This document shows, in pieces, positions 33,763-42,735 of a stretch of DNA of 64,000 nucleotides. The stretch's first letter is position 1. The number at the start of each line of letters is the position of its first letter. A model generated the notes under the pieces. It saw nothing but the letters and a program-made list of their open reading frames with translations. It did not search any database and had not been told where the DNA came from. This DNA comes from an uncultured Eubacteriales bacterium (GTDB lineage Bacteria > Bacillota > Clostridia > Peptostreptococcales > Anaerovoracaceae), in NCBI GenBank assembly GCA_902776285.1, contig CACYPK010000010.1, positions 1-64,000 on the forward strand, in the 5' to 3' direction. Both the position numbers and the translations under genes were made by a program.

Positions 33763-34344
33763 TCACTCTTTCTCTATATCCTTTATCTTTTTGGCCGGCA
33801 CTCCTCCGATCACGCACCAGCCTTCTTCAAAGCTTTTAGTCACGACCGCTCCGGCTCCGACTACCGTGTGATTTCCGAGAGTGACTCCCGGAAGTATCAC
33901 CGCGTTGGATCCGATCCAGCACTCCTCGCCTATGGTGACATCTTTCGCCTCAGCGTGAGTGTCCAGATCTTCAAGGTCGTGGTTTGCAGTTATGATGGCA
34001 ACTCCGTTCGCTATCCATGTGTCCTTGCCTATCCTGATCTTGGCACCCGTCGCCTGGTAATAATTGCCGACCTTCTGGAAGATGTTGATGTTGTCCTGAT
34101 CGAACTCGATGTTCTTCCAGTTGCCGACCTTCATCCTGAAGTCGACCGGGAACGGCACCTGCCTGTTCACTCCGATGACCTTCTGGATGAACCAGTTGCG
34201 CATTACCCAGCTCCATCCCTTGTCGGGGCTCTTTCCGAAGTATTTTCCCTTAAGGTATTTTGGGTCATAGAATATGTACCCGAGAGCCATGGCTACCGGC
34301 CTTTTGATATATTTTTTTGCCATCTTATTCAGTGCTGAAGCCAT
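33763..34344 (-). CDS. Hexapeptide-repeat acetyltransferase
   Basis: A 193-residue beta-helix acyltransferase of the maltose/galactoside acetyltransferase type. IGKDTWIANGVAIITANHD contains the catalytic His, and EECWIGSNAVILPGVTLGNH and VVGAGAVVTKSF are the repeat ladder. GGAGGTG sits six bases before the ATG. It is placed next to neuA and may O-acetylate the nonulosonic acid or its polymer, or act as the N-acetyltransferase of the 4-amino sugar; the sequence does not decide. Confidence 0.78.
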   Translation of the reverse strand: MASALNKMAKKYIKRPVAMALGYIFYDPKYLKGKYFGKSPDKGWSWVMRNWFIQKVIGVNRQVPFPVDFRMKVGNWKNIEFDQDNINIFQKVGNYYQATGAKIRIGKDTWIANGVAIITANHDLEDLDTHAEAKDVTIGEECWIGSNAVILPGVTLGNHTVVGAGAVVTKSFEEGWCVIGGVPAKKIKDIEKE

Positions 34345-34366
34345 ATTTCACCTCCGGTATCATATC

Positions 34367-35074
34367 CTATCCCTGTTTTCTCATCAGGAACTCAATGTAT
34401 TCGAAATCCGTCGCGGAATCCACGTCCGTCGATCTTTCCTTAGGCATCACGTACAGCAGCGGCTCGTCTCCGATGATCAGCTTTCTTTCTCTCAGAAGAC
34501 CGATGGTCGAGATGTACAGGGCGCCGTTCCTTACGTACATAGGCTTCATCTCCTGACGCCTTATGCCCGTGTTATGCTCCTTGTGCTCCGCCAGGCCAAC
34601 GTTGTTCTCACCCATGCGGTAATAGTTGAATCCGTTTGCCCTGATGTCCTCATATACCGCGATGAGGGAGTCCGCGTCACTTTCATCAAACATGCTGATT
34701 CCTTCGATCAGGTCGTCGGCTGTCCTCATCGGTGAGGTCGGCTGGAGCGTCAGCACCGCGTCATAGCTCTCTCCCAGATCTTCCATGAATGAGAGAGCGT
34801 GCAGTATGACGTCAACTGACTTGATCTTGTCTCCGCCAAGGTAATCAGGTCTCATGAACGGGACCTCGGCGCCGTATCTGCGCGAGATCTCCGCTATCTC
34901 TTCGCTGTCCGTAGACACTATGAAGCGATCCATCGCCCCTGCCTCAACAGCTCCCTGCGCCGCCTCGATGGTGTACGCGATGAGCGGCTTCCCGTTCAGT
35001 TCCTTTATGTTCTTTTTCGGTATTCCCTTTGACCCTCCGCGGGCGGGGATGACCCCAAGATATTTCTTTTTCAT
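34367..35074 (-). CDS. neuA: CMP-nonulosonic acid synthetase (NeuA/LegF-like)
   Basis: A 235-residue cytidylyltransferase. GVIPARGGSKGIPKKNIKEL is the CTP-binding loop of NeuA/LegF/PseF enzymes, and TLQPTSPMRTADDL and STDVDSATDFEY carry the metal and sugar-binding residues. It activates sialic or legionaminic acid as the CMP sugar for the GT52-type transferase. AGGT is nine bases before the ATG. Neu versus Leg specificity is unresolved; the dehydratase and aminotransferase upstream favour legionaminic acid. Confidence 0.87.
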   Translation of the reverse strand: MKKKYLGVIPARGGSKGIPKKNIKELNGKPLIAYTIEAAQGAVEAGAMDRFIVSTDSEEIAEISRRYGAEVPFMRPDYLGGDKIKSVDVILHALSFMEDLGESYDAVLTLQPTSPMRTADDLIEGISMFDESDADSLIAVYEDIRANGFNYYRMGENNVGLAEHKEHNTGIRRQEMKPMYVRNGALYISTIGLLRERKLIIGDEPLLYVMPKERSTDVDSATDFEYIEFLMRKQG

Positions 35075-35084
35075 TGTCTTTTAC

Positions 35085-36230
35085 CTAATATGTCAGTTTC
35101 TTTGAGAACTTGAGTTCAGCGTCCCTGAGGACTTCGGCGATCCTCTTGCCCGCGTTGCCGTCTCCGTAGAGGCAACTCTGCACTCTCGGCATGTCTTTTC
35201 TCATCTCGATCGCCTTCAGTATCTCATCCTTGTCGTATCCTACATCGGTGACGTTTTCCGCTCTGTCTCTTCCGGACTGTCTGCTTCCGACGTTGATAGC
35301 CGGTACACCCAGGAACGAGCACTCCCTGATGGCTACGCTGGAATTTCCGACTATGCCGTTGCTGTGATACAGCAGCTTCAGGAAGTCTCTGGACGGGATG
35401 TCACGGAAGAACCAGATGTTTTCAGGTTTGTACTTTTCCCTGTATACACGGATACCCTTTGACGTTTCATCCGAACCCGAGTCCGCGTTAGGCCATATCC
35501 AGTAGGTCGGCTTGCCCAGCTCGTGCATTGCCTTCAGAGTCTCTGTGACCTGCTGTCTGGACTGGCCTCTCTCATCCGTTACCGGATGCTGGATAACGAT
35601 GTAATAGTCCTCAGGTTTTATCCTTTTCAGTCCGCTTCCGCCGTATCTTTCGATAGGATCGAAATCAAGTTCAGGCATAATAGCCTTTGCCGCGAGGTCT
35701 ATCGAAGGGCATCCGGTAACGAATACGCTGTCCGGGTTCTCGCCCATCTTTATGACTCTCTCGGCCGCCTTTTCGCTTGCTACGAGGTGGAGGTCTGCCA
35801 GCTTTGTGATTGCGTGACGGACCTTCTCGTCGATATTACCTGTGACCTCACCGCCCTGGATGTGAGCCAGAGGGATGTTGGAGTAGGACGCCGCGATGGC
35901 TGTCGCTATCGTTTCATACCTGTCCGCTATGGTCACGACGACGTCCGGCTTGAGATCCTCGAGCGCTGTCACGAGTTCGATCATCCCCAGACCTGTAGTT
36001 TTTACCATCGCGACCGGGTTCTCGCCCTCCACGACGCTGTAGATCATTCTGTCAATGGTGAATCCGTCATCCTGCATCTGCTTGTACGCCTCACCGTAAC
36101 GGTTCAGCATGGCGGACGCGGCGACTACCAGCTGGAGCTGCATGTCCGGCATCTCCTTGATGGCCTGCATGGCTCCCTTGATCCTTGAGTAACTGGCTCT
36201 GGCTGTTATTACTACACATACTTTTCTCAT
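35085..36230 (-). CDS. neuC: Hydrolysing UDP-sugar 2-epimerase (NeuC/LegG-like)
   Basis: A 381-residue GT-B-fold enzyme that converts UDP-GlcNAc (NeuC) or UDP-diacetylbacillosamine (LegG) to the free 2-epimer. ITARASYSRIKGAMQAI, TIADRYETIA, HIQGGEVTGNIDEKVRHA and the later NSSVAIRECSFLGVPAINVG are the family motifs. AGGAG is about nine bases before the ATG. It stands between neuB and neuA in a complete three-gene nonulosonic acid set. Confidence 0.88.
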   Translation of the reverse strand: MRKVCVVITARASYSRIKGAMQAIKEMPDMQLQLVVAASAMLNRYGEAYKQMQDDGFTIDRMIYSVVEGENPVAMVKTTGLGMIELVTALEDLKPDVVVTIADRYETIATAIAASYSNIPLAHIQGGEVTGNIDEKVRHAITKLADLHLVASEKAAERVIKMGENPDSVFVTGCPSIDLAAKAIMPELDFDPIERYGGSGLKRIKPEDYYIVIQHPVTDERGQSRQQVTETLKAMHELGKPTYWIWPNADSGSDETSKGIRVYREKYKPENIWFFRDIPSRDFLKLLYHSNGIVGNSSVAIRECSFLGVPAINVGSRQSGRDRAENVTDVGYDKDEILKAIEMRKDMPRVQSCLYGDGNAGKRIAEVLRDAELKFSKKLTY

Positions 36231-36234
36231 AGTC

Positions 36235-37269
36235 TTATTCTCCTGCTATATCTGTATAATTGATGAACTCATCAGCTTTGACGTCTCTGTTGATCTTTTT
36301 CCCCAGTATGGAGTCGACCTCCATGGCCGGGATGCCGTTTGCCGGCTTCTTCAGAGCGAGGGCTTCCTTGCAGAGGACCGTTCCCGCGCTGAGATCCTGT
36401 TTGGCGCAAACGCTCTTCGCGAATATCTTGCTGTTTCTGGAGAGCTCGCTGCTCACGGCGTCCTTGTCGACCGGATTGTCCTTCATCTGAGTGATGAACC
36501 TGATGCCGCTTATCATTTCGCCCAGCTTCTCCGGTGTCAGCGACGCCTTTGTATCAGGGCCGAAGTCATATCTGCTCTTGCAGACATGTACTTCAATTAT
36601 CCTTGCGCCCATGGTCACAGCGGCGATCGACGGCCAGATCTCTCCCGAATGGTCCGAAAGGCCGGCGATAGGATATTTTTCTATGTATTTCTCAAGAATG
36701 TTGAGTCCGACCCTCTCCGGAGCGACCGGATAGTTGGTGGTGCACTGAAGCAGCGCGTATTCGGCATTCGCGGCCTCCAGCTTTTTGGCGTACTTTTCTA
36801 TCTCCTCTTCAGTGCTCATTCCCGTTGAGAAGATGATCGGCTTTCCCGTTGAAAGGATAAAGTCCAGCAGCCACGGATCGCTGACCTCGCCGGAGGATAT
36901 CTTCCACATCTCCATCCCGAGCCTGTCGAGCATTTTCGCGGCTTCTACCGAGAACGGAGTGCTCAGAAAGATCAGTCCTCTTTCTTCGGCGTGCTCCTTC
37001 AGTCCCTTCCACTGCTCTTCAGTGAATTCCATGCGCTCCCAGTAATCGTATCTGGTGTCGTCCTCAAAACTGAATTTGACGCGCCACGGCTCTTCTGCGG
37101 TGCTCTCGGCCGCGGCTATATGGGTCTGGAATTTCACGACATCCGCGCCGGCGTCCGCTATGGCATCGATAAAGGCGTGCGCGTTGCCCAGGCTTCCGTC
37201 GTGCGCCTGCGCTATCTCGCCTATGACCATTACCTCATTTTTGTTTTCCGTCTTGAATACATTGTTCAT
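36235..37269 (-). CDS. neuB: Nonulosonic acid synthase (NeuB/LegI-like)
   Basis: A 344-residue PEP-condensing synthase. IGEIAQAHDGSLGNAHAFI, VKFQTHIA, FSTPFS-like LSTPFSVEAA, LSDHSGEIWPSIAAV and EVHVCKSR (metal His) belong to the NeuB barrel, and a C-terminal SAF domain (about 280-340) completes it. It joins phosphoenolpyruvate to ManNAc or to 2,4-diacetamido-trideoxymannose. Its ATG overlaps the stop of the glycosyltransferase gene by four bases. Confidence 0.9.
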   Translation of the reverse strand: MNNVFKTENKNEVMVIGEIAQAHDGSLGNAHAFIDAIADAGADVVKFQTHIAAAESTAEEPWRVKFSFEDDTRYDYWERMEFTEEQWKGLKEHAEERGLIFLSTPFSVEAAKMLDRLGMEMWKISSGEVSDPWLLDFILSTGKPIIFSTGMSTEEEIEKYAKKLEAANAEYALLQCTTNYPVAPERVGLNILEKYIEKYPIAGLSDHSGEIWPSIAAVTMGARIIEVHVCKSRYDFGPDTKASLTPEKLGEMISGIRFITQMKDNPVDKDAVSSELSRNSKIFAKSVCAKQDLSAGTVLCKEALALKKPANGIPAMEVDSILGKKINRDVKADEFINYTDIAGE

Positions 37270-38405
37270 GGCTGTTTCTCTTCCTTCATTATATCGGTGA
37301 TCATCTGCCTCAGTTCTTCTGTCGTCTCCGGCGCCAGAAGTCTTCCCTTGTCCTCATATGTAGGCAGGAATGTGCGGTAGAGCGTTTCCGAGTTCTGCTG
37401 CATCGGCCCGCCTACTATGCGGTGCAGGTTTATTACCCGCGGTTCCTTTCCGAACAGAAGCTTCGGCGTGTAGGTGGCTGTCGAGTTGTACGCTACCAGC
37501 ACCTTTCCTTCCAGGTCCTCCATATTGGAGTAGAAGACCTCCATAGGGACGGACCCTGTTACCCTGTTCATCTCAATGGCAGGCTCTTCCATGCTTCTCG
37601 GGTGGCCCTTGAACAGCACATTCTCCTTCCCCGCCAGAGAGATGATCTCACGGTAGCATTCATCTATCTTCTCAAACATCTGCCTTCTTGAAGTCAGTCC
37701 CCTGACGTTGTCAAAAAGGATTATCTTTCCGTCCTGTACTTCCTCTCCGGCCTTGCCGAACACCGCATTTATTATTCTTTTGGCCTCGCCGTGTCCCCAG
37801 TCAAGCCGCGGCATCTCCTTTACCGGGCATCCTTCAAGCTCTTCAGGTATCTGAGCGATGGACGGGAGGTAAAGCTCTATATCTACCTTTCCGGGATCGA
37901 AGAGATGCCATCCCAGCAGTCTCTCCATGATCTGTCTGTCGCGGCTGGTCTTGAGCACATGCGAGTCCTCAAGATAGCTGCCCAGACCGTCATCATATAT
38001 GGTGGTCCTCATGTCCGGATTTCTCTTCTGAAGGATCCTCTGAAGCAGCACCTTCGCGTGAGCCCTGCTCGATGAATAGAAGCGCGAATATGCCACGTCC
38101 TTTTCAAGGACCCCTTTGAAGCAATGCTCCGGGAACGCCATCTGCCGCAGTATCTTTGCCCTCGCTTTCGTCTGGGACATGCCTTTGCCGAAAAAGCTCA
38201 TCTCTTCGCAGTCCACGCTGTAAACATGTCCGAACAGCTTCTGCTCTTCAAGCTTAGCGGCTACCTCTTCATAGCCGGAGAAGGTCCCGAACACGTAAAT
38301 GTCGGCATCGACATTCTCCGATCTTACGATGCTTATCGCTCCCAATATCTGATACGGAGTCGTGCACACAAAACACGCTTCCCGCGTTTCGTACTTTTTA
38401 CGCAT
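37266..38405 (-). CDS. GT52 sialyltransferase-like glycosyltransferase
   Basis: A 379-residue enzyme that fits glycosyltransferase family 52. VCTTPYQILGAISIV is the N-terminal motif, TIYDDGLGSYLED the acidic DDG motif, LFKGHPRS the HP motif and VAYNSTATYTPKLLFG the Ser/Thr motif seen in bacterial sialyltransferases. It would use the CMP-nonulosonate made by the genes just downstream. GGGGAGG lies five bases before the ATG, which is inside the end of the preceding polymerase gene. Confidence 0.8.
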   Translation of the reverse strand: MRKKYETREACFVCTTPYQILGAISIVRSENVDADIYVFGTFSGYEEVAAKLEEQKLFGHVYSVDCEEMSFFGKGMSQTKARAKILRQMAFPEHCFKGVLEKDVAYSRFYSSSRAHAKVLLQRILQKRNPDMRTTIYDDGLGSYLEDSHVLKTSRDRQIMERLLGWHLFDPGKVDIELYLPSIAQIPEELEGCPVKEMPRLDWGHGEAKRIINAVFGKAGEEVQDGKIILFDNVRGLTSRRQMFEKIDECYREIISLAGKENVLFKGHPRSMEEPAIEMNRVTGSVPMEVFYSNMEDLEGKVLVAYNSTATYTPKLLFGKEPRVINLHRIVGGPMQQNSETLYRTFLPTYEDKGRLLAPETTEELRQMITDIMKEEKQP

Positions 38406-39555
38406 GGCGCACCTCCCCTTCGTTTAGATACCTTCTTTCATAATACGGATGCAGGACCAGATAGATCATTACCGGCATCCCGTACTGACCGAATATGAAC
38501 TTGTCCGTCATACCGCGAAGCATTATCACTACCAGCAGTATCGCGTGCAGATAATACTTGTTTCTTGTTTCTGAGAAGAACGCCTTTGCCGCATAGACAA
38601 AGAACAGAACGAACGTGATCAGTCCGTTGAAGGCGTGGAGCTGTATGAAGCTGTTATGCGTGTTGCCTCCGAATCCGGCGATGACCGGTATCTGCTCGAG
38701 CGGAGCGCCGAAAAGCATGTAAACGAAGCTCTCTGCCGCCTTGGACAGATACGATCCCCAGATGAAGAACCTGTCTGATCCGCTGGCGCCCTTCTGGCTC
38801 CACTTTCCGAGATTCATGAACCTGTCCACCAGGCTGAGGTTCGTAAGCAGCAGTGCGGCCAGCGCTACCACTACGAGTATCATGACGACCGCCTTCTTTC
38901 TGTCGTCTCCGTCGGAATAGTTCAGCAGCCAGCAGATGCCTGCCAGCGCAAGCAGCAGCGCACATGACAGTATCCCTCCTCTTCCGTATGCCCAGATGGA
39001 CAGAAAGAAGCAGATCGCTGCCGGGATCAGGTCTATCATCCCCATTCTTCTGTTCGCGTTCTCGATCGCGCTGTAATAGAAAAATACCGACAGGATCAGC
39101 AGTACTGAAATGTAGTTACGGCTGCTCTCAAGGATAAGCAGTGTGTTTCTGCCGGTCGCGTATGCAAATAAAAAAAATGCAGCAGTGGCATAGAAACACG
39201 CAGCCCCCTGAATGAATGTCGAAGGATACAGCAGCATCGTCAGCGCGATGCCTATGAACAGCACCTCGAGCGCGACATCTGTCAGCAAGAGATTGCCGAT
39301 GAACAGATAGTTTATGTAGCCGGTGATGAAGAACACTCCGAGAATCAGGACAGCCGGTTTCGACATCTTCCACTTGTAAACAAGACCCTTGTACAGGCCC
39401 GGTACAGCGGCGGCAACGGCGGTCAGGACGTAAGGCGCCGCCGAATGACCCGTCATTCTGTACAGATTTGCCAAACAGAAAAGGACCGGCAGCCATCCTA
39501 TCAGGTCTGACATCGATACCTTTTTTATTCTTAATTCCGATCCGTTTAGCTGCAT
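38398..39555 (-). CDS. wzy: Second Wzy-like polymerase
   Basis: A 385-residue membrane protein with about ten hydrophobic segments. NTHNSFIQLHAFNG in an outer loop is the polymerase/ligase signature, so it is a second member of this group in the operon besides 23654. It overlaps the GT52 gene by eight bases and is probably the polymerase for the nonulosonate-containing repeat. AGAGG lies five bases before the ATG. Confidence 0.75.
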   Translation of the reverse strand: MQLNGSELRIKKVSMSDLIGWLPVLFCLANLYRMTGHSAAPYVLTAVAAAVPGLYKGLVYKWKMSKPAVLILGVFFITGYINYLFIGNLLLTDVALEVLFIGIALTMLLYPSTFIQGAACFYATAAFFLFAYATGRNTLLILESSRNYISVLLILSVFFYYSAIENANRRMGMIDLIPAAICFFLSIWAYGRGGILSCALLLALAGICWLLNYSDGDDRKKAVVMILVVVALAALLLTNLSLVDRFMNLGKWSQKGASGSDRFFIWGSYLSKAAESFVYMLFGAPLEQIPVIAGFGGNTHNSFIQLHAFNGLITFVLFFVYAAKAFFSETRNKYYLHAILLVVIMLRGMTDKFIFGQYGMPVMIYLVLHPYYERRYLNEGEVRHA

Positions 39556-39586
39556 CTGTACCTCTGTGCCCGTCAGTTTGCGTCCG

Positions 39587-40966
39587 TCATCGCATCAGCG
39601 CGACAGGATCGATGAAAGTATCCTCTCCCCCGATGCTTCTGACGCGGCGTATAAGCTCTTCAAGAGTATCGTCACTGACGACACCATCCGCGCATGATCT
39701 GAGTTTCTCTATCACTTCTTCTCCCGTTACCGGGTTTTCAGGATCCCCTTTAGGGACCGTTACTTCTTTTGTGTAAGTCTCTCCGTTTTTGTCCAGGATC
39801 TCGACTCTGGCTCCCCTGATCCCCTTCTCCCTGTCTTCCATGGATTCATCAGGTATCAGCTTTATGGCATCGATAAGCGCTGCCGTTTCCGGCGTAAGAT
39901 TCGATATGTCCATGTCGGAAAGGCCGTAGCTTCCGGATACCAGCGTTCTCGCGATCGTGTAGTAAACGGAGAATTTCGTTTCGTCCTTGTCTGAAGGCAT
40001 CTTTATACCGGCCAGTCTTATCGCGTCAGGATAGATGTACACCCTGACTTCCTGTATGTCCTCCGCTTTTACGCTTTTTCTCAGCGCGGCCGCCGCGTCT
40101 ATACCGCAGTGCGTGTGCCTGCACGACGGATACAGCTTGATGTAGCAGTCATGTATCAGCAGATGGCCGGATCCTTCCAGACATTTCTCATTTACGGAAT
40201 CAGTGACCGCGTGGAACCAGCCGTTCTTTCCTTCAAGAGCTTCGGCAGGTCCTCTCACTCCTTCAGCTGCCAGCATCGCGGCAAACATGCCGTTGCTCGC
40301 GGCGTTGGCCGGGTTCAGCGGCTTGATGGCCGGACGCGAGTCTCCGTATGAGAGGAGCCCTCCCGTCATGGTAGTCGCGAGCGCTATCGCGTCTTCTATC
40401 CCCTGCGCGTCAAGGTGATAAAGCCTTGCGCACGCAGCGGCTGCCGCAAGAGTTCCGGTCATGCCCGTCGAGTGGAATCCCCTCCTGATAAGTCCCGGTA
40501 CCGCCGCTGAGGATATGCGCACGAAAGCCTCATAGCCCGTGGCGAGAGCGATCAGGACATCTTCATTGCTGCTTCCGAGTTTGTCGGCCAGCGCGAATAC
40601 GGAAGGGATCAGGAAAACTCCCGCGTGGCCCGCGGCTCTTTTGTTTCCGTCATCCAGCTCGGCCCCGTGTCCGTATACAGTGTTCACAAAGGCAGCGGTC
40701 CTTGCCGGGTACTTCGTTTCGCTGAAGAGCACAAAACTTTCAGCCTCGCCGCCCTGCGGCAGGACTGTCTTTTCTATCGCTTCATTGAAATCCCTGTTGA
40801 CCCTGTATCCCGCGCACGCGGCAGCAAAGAAATCCAGGATCAGCAACCGGAGCCGTTCCGTATCCTCTGAGGACAGCTTCTCTATCGCGCGCAGGTCGCG
40901 CGCCAGGCGGGTGGTGATGCCTTCGCTTATATTCTGTTTTTCCTTTGTTTCCGTGTTTGCCGGCAT
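39587..40966 (-). CDS. MmgE/PrpD-family protein
   Basis: A 459-residue member of the MmgE/PrpD family (2-methylcitrate dehydratase, cis-aconitate decarboxylase, iminodisuccinate epimerase). VYGHGAELDDGNKRAAGHAG is the family signature near residue 95, and RRGFHSTGMTGTLAAAAACA and YPSCRHTHCGIDAA (active-site His region) follow. The reaction here is unknown. Its presence among glycan genes is unusual, and with the hydratase, lyase and decarboxylase at 26-32 kb it hints that a small polycarboxylic acid is processed (inference). Confidence 0.82.
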   Translation of the reverse strand: MPANTETKEKQNISEGITTRLARDLRAIEKLSSEDTERLRLLILDFFAAACAGYRVNRDFNEAIEKTVLPQGGEAESFVLFSETKYPARTAAFVNTVYGHGAELDDGNKRAAGHAGVFLIPSVFALADKLGSSNEDVLIALATGYEAFVRISSAAVPGLIRRGFHSTGMTGTLAAAAACARLYHLDAQGIEDAIALATTMTGGLLSYGDSRPAIKPLNPANAASNGMFAAMLAAEGVRGPAEALEGKNGWFHAVTDSVNEKCLEGSGHLLIHDCYIKLYPSCRHTHCGIDAAAALRKSVKAEDIQEVRVYIYPDAIRLAGIKMPSDKDETKFSVYYTIARTLVSGSYGLSDMDISNLTPETAALIDAIKLIPDESMEDREKGIRGARVEILDKNGETYTKEVTVPKGDPENPVTGEEVIEKLRSCADGVVSDDTLEELIRRVRSIGGEDTFIDPVALMR

Positions 40967-40984
40967 ATGTATGTTGGTCCGCGG

Positions 40985-42142
40985 TCAGTGCCGCTTTCTC
41001 TTCATTATGGCTTTGTAGTTGAGCAGTTTGCTGAAGAAATTGACGATGAACGGTTTCTTGTCATCGCGGAAGTACAGCGCGTCTTTGGTGTTCTTCCAGC
41101 TGAACCAGGACGGTTTCGTCTTAAAGCGCGTAGGCGACTTTACGAACCACGCCAGATCAGTGTCAAAGTGCCTTGTGCACAGTCCCTCTGTCTTGTTGAA
41201 CGGATACCTGTCGACAGGCTCGCCCAGAGCGAGGTCTACCAGCATCTTGGCCACATTGTAGCCGCACTGCCTGCTCAGGCGTATGCTGGCCGGGATCCTG
41301 CCGTTTATCTCAAGCAGCTTCGGAACGCCGGTGTGCTTGTCCACCATGAACGAAAGCGCGGCTATTCCCTGCCACTTCATCGCCTTCAGAAGGTCTGCCG
41401 ACCATCCCAGCACCTCAGGGTCGTCTATCGACCTGATCATGCAGGCGCTCCCCGCGTCAAGCGGGTACCACCTGAGGACCTCATCCGCGTAGCCCATGCA
41501 GACCGTTCCGTCACGGTCCACAAAGAGGATGGTCCCGAGCCTCTTGTCATAATCGACGCACTCCTGAAGGACGTAATCATCTATGTCTATGCCGTGCTCC
41601 GCTATGTACGGCTCAAAGTCTTCTCTCTTTTCGAATTTATGGAATCCGATGGAGCCGAGTCCGTTGCGCGGCTTGATGATCAGCGGAAAATCGGTCTCCG
41701 AGATAAACTCTTCTACCGGCTGATCCGACATCCTTGTCTTTGGCATCGGTACGCCCGTTCTGAACGCGTACTCAAAAGTCCTCTGCTTGTCAAAGGCGTT
41801 TATGTATATATCTCTCGGAGCGCACGCGAGCGCGGCATACGGCCGCAGCATGTCCTCGTGTGATGTGATGAAGTCGGTCCCCATCTCTCCCACAGGCATG
41901 ACGACGTCGTACTTGCCGCTCTTCAGAAGCTCAAGGAGTTCCTTCGCTCCCTGCTCGGTATGATCCGCTATTTCCTTATTGATTATCTTTTCGTCCGGCC
42001 GGTTCGATGCATAGCCCGTAGTGGAGCGAGAGCTGCACACCACCGTGACGCGGCAGCCTATCTCCTTCAGCCCCCTTACCATGACTATGGACTGTTTGCC
42101 GGCGGCGTCTGTTACCAGAACACTGACTTTTGAATAATCCAT
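40985..42142 (-). CDS. ATP-grasp ligase
   Basis: A 385-residue ATP-grasp protein. SVLVTDAAGKQSIVMVRGL starts the Rossmann-like part, KPRNGLGSIG is the nucleotide loop, LQECVDYDKRLG the grasp strand and EINGRIPASIRLSR the metal end. The loop differs from that of the ligases at 3319, 5529 and 11574. The ATG at 42142 is preferred to an adjacent TTG because AGAGGG lies nine bases upstream. It is immediately followed by the MmgE/PrpD gene, so the two may share a carboxylic acid substrate. Confidence 0.82.
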   Translation of the reverse strand: MDYSKVSVLVTDAAGKQSIVMVRGLKEIGCRVTVVCSSRSTTGYASNRPDEKIINKEIADHTEQGAKELLELLKSGKYDVVMPVGEMGTDFITSHEDMLRPYAALACAPRDIYINAFDKQRTFEYAFRTGVPMPKTRMSDQPVEEFISETDFPLIIKPRNGLGSIGFHKFEKREDFEPYIAEHGIDIDDYVLQECVDYDKRLGTILFVDRDGTVCMGYADEVLRWYPLDAGSACMIRSIDDPEVLGWSADLLKAMKWQGIAALSFMVDKHTGVPKLLEINGRIPASIRLSRQCGYNVAKMLVDLALGEPVDRYPFNKTEGLCTRHFDTDLAWFVKSPTRFKTKPSWFSWKNTKDALYFRDDKKPFIVNFFSKLLNYKAIMKRKRH

Positions 42143-42168
42143 CAATAATGTCCCTCTGCTGTAAATAT

Positions 42169-42735
42169 CTATTTTCTGTCTTCCAGAAATTTCTCCCGCA
42201 TCATGCCGGCCAGTTTGTCGTCCACCTGTGGCTTTACCGTGCCGTATCTGCTTTCAAACTCTTTTGTGTAGTCCCTTTGTTTTTCGACATATTCATCAAA
42301 AGAGCATATCCTTCTCGCGGGAACTCCGGCGTAGACCGAGTTGTCCGGAATGTCTTTCGTTACCAGGCTCCCAGCCCCGATGATCACATTGGAGCCTATC
42401 CTGGTGTCGTACATTATCCTTGTGCCGGCGCCGATGAACACATTGTCCATCACCTCGATGCAGCCCATCCGCTCGGCGAACTTTTCGTCGGGATACTTAT
42501 TGTTGAGCACGTGGTGGATGACGTCGTGAGTTATGAAACCCACGTTGGACGCGATCCTCACGTTGTCGTGCAAAAATATCAAGTTCGAATACAGCGGCAG
42601 CTTGCTGTTCTGGATAAGGCAATTTTTGCCTACGCTTCCGAACAGCCTGTGCTTTCTTATGTACTCCGTCCTCTTTCTTGCGCTCGGAGTGAGAAACAGG
42701 ATGAACGAGTGGAACAGGCGCTTAGATCTCTTCAT
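42169..42735 (-). CDS. Hexapeptide-repeat acetyltransferase
   Basis: A 188-residue beta-helix acyltransferase. FLHDNVRIASNVGFITHDVIH holds the catalytic His, and VFIGAGTRIMYDTRIGSNV, IGAGSLVTKDIPDN and YAGVPARRI complete the fold. The ATG at 42735 has AGGAGG six bases upstream; a longer frame lacks one. It overlaps the initiating-transferase gene by 14 bases. It is a candidate for N-acetylation in the bacillosamine pathway because it sits beside the PglC-like enzyme. Confidence 0.8.
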   Translation of the reverse strand: MKRSKRLFHSFILFLTPSARKRTEYIRKHRLFGSVGKNCLIQNSKLPLYSNLIFLHDNVRIASNVGFITHDVIHHVLNNKYPDEKFAERMGCIEVMDNVFIGAGTRIMYDTRIGSNVIIGAGSLVTKDIPDNSVYAGVPARRICSFDEYVEKQRDYTKEFESRYGTVKPQVDDKLAGMMREKFLEDRK

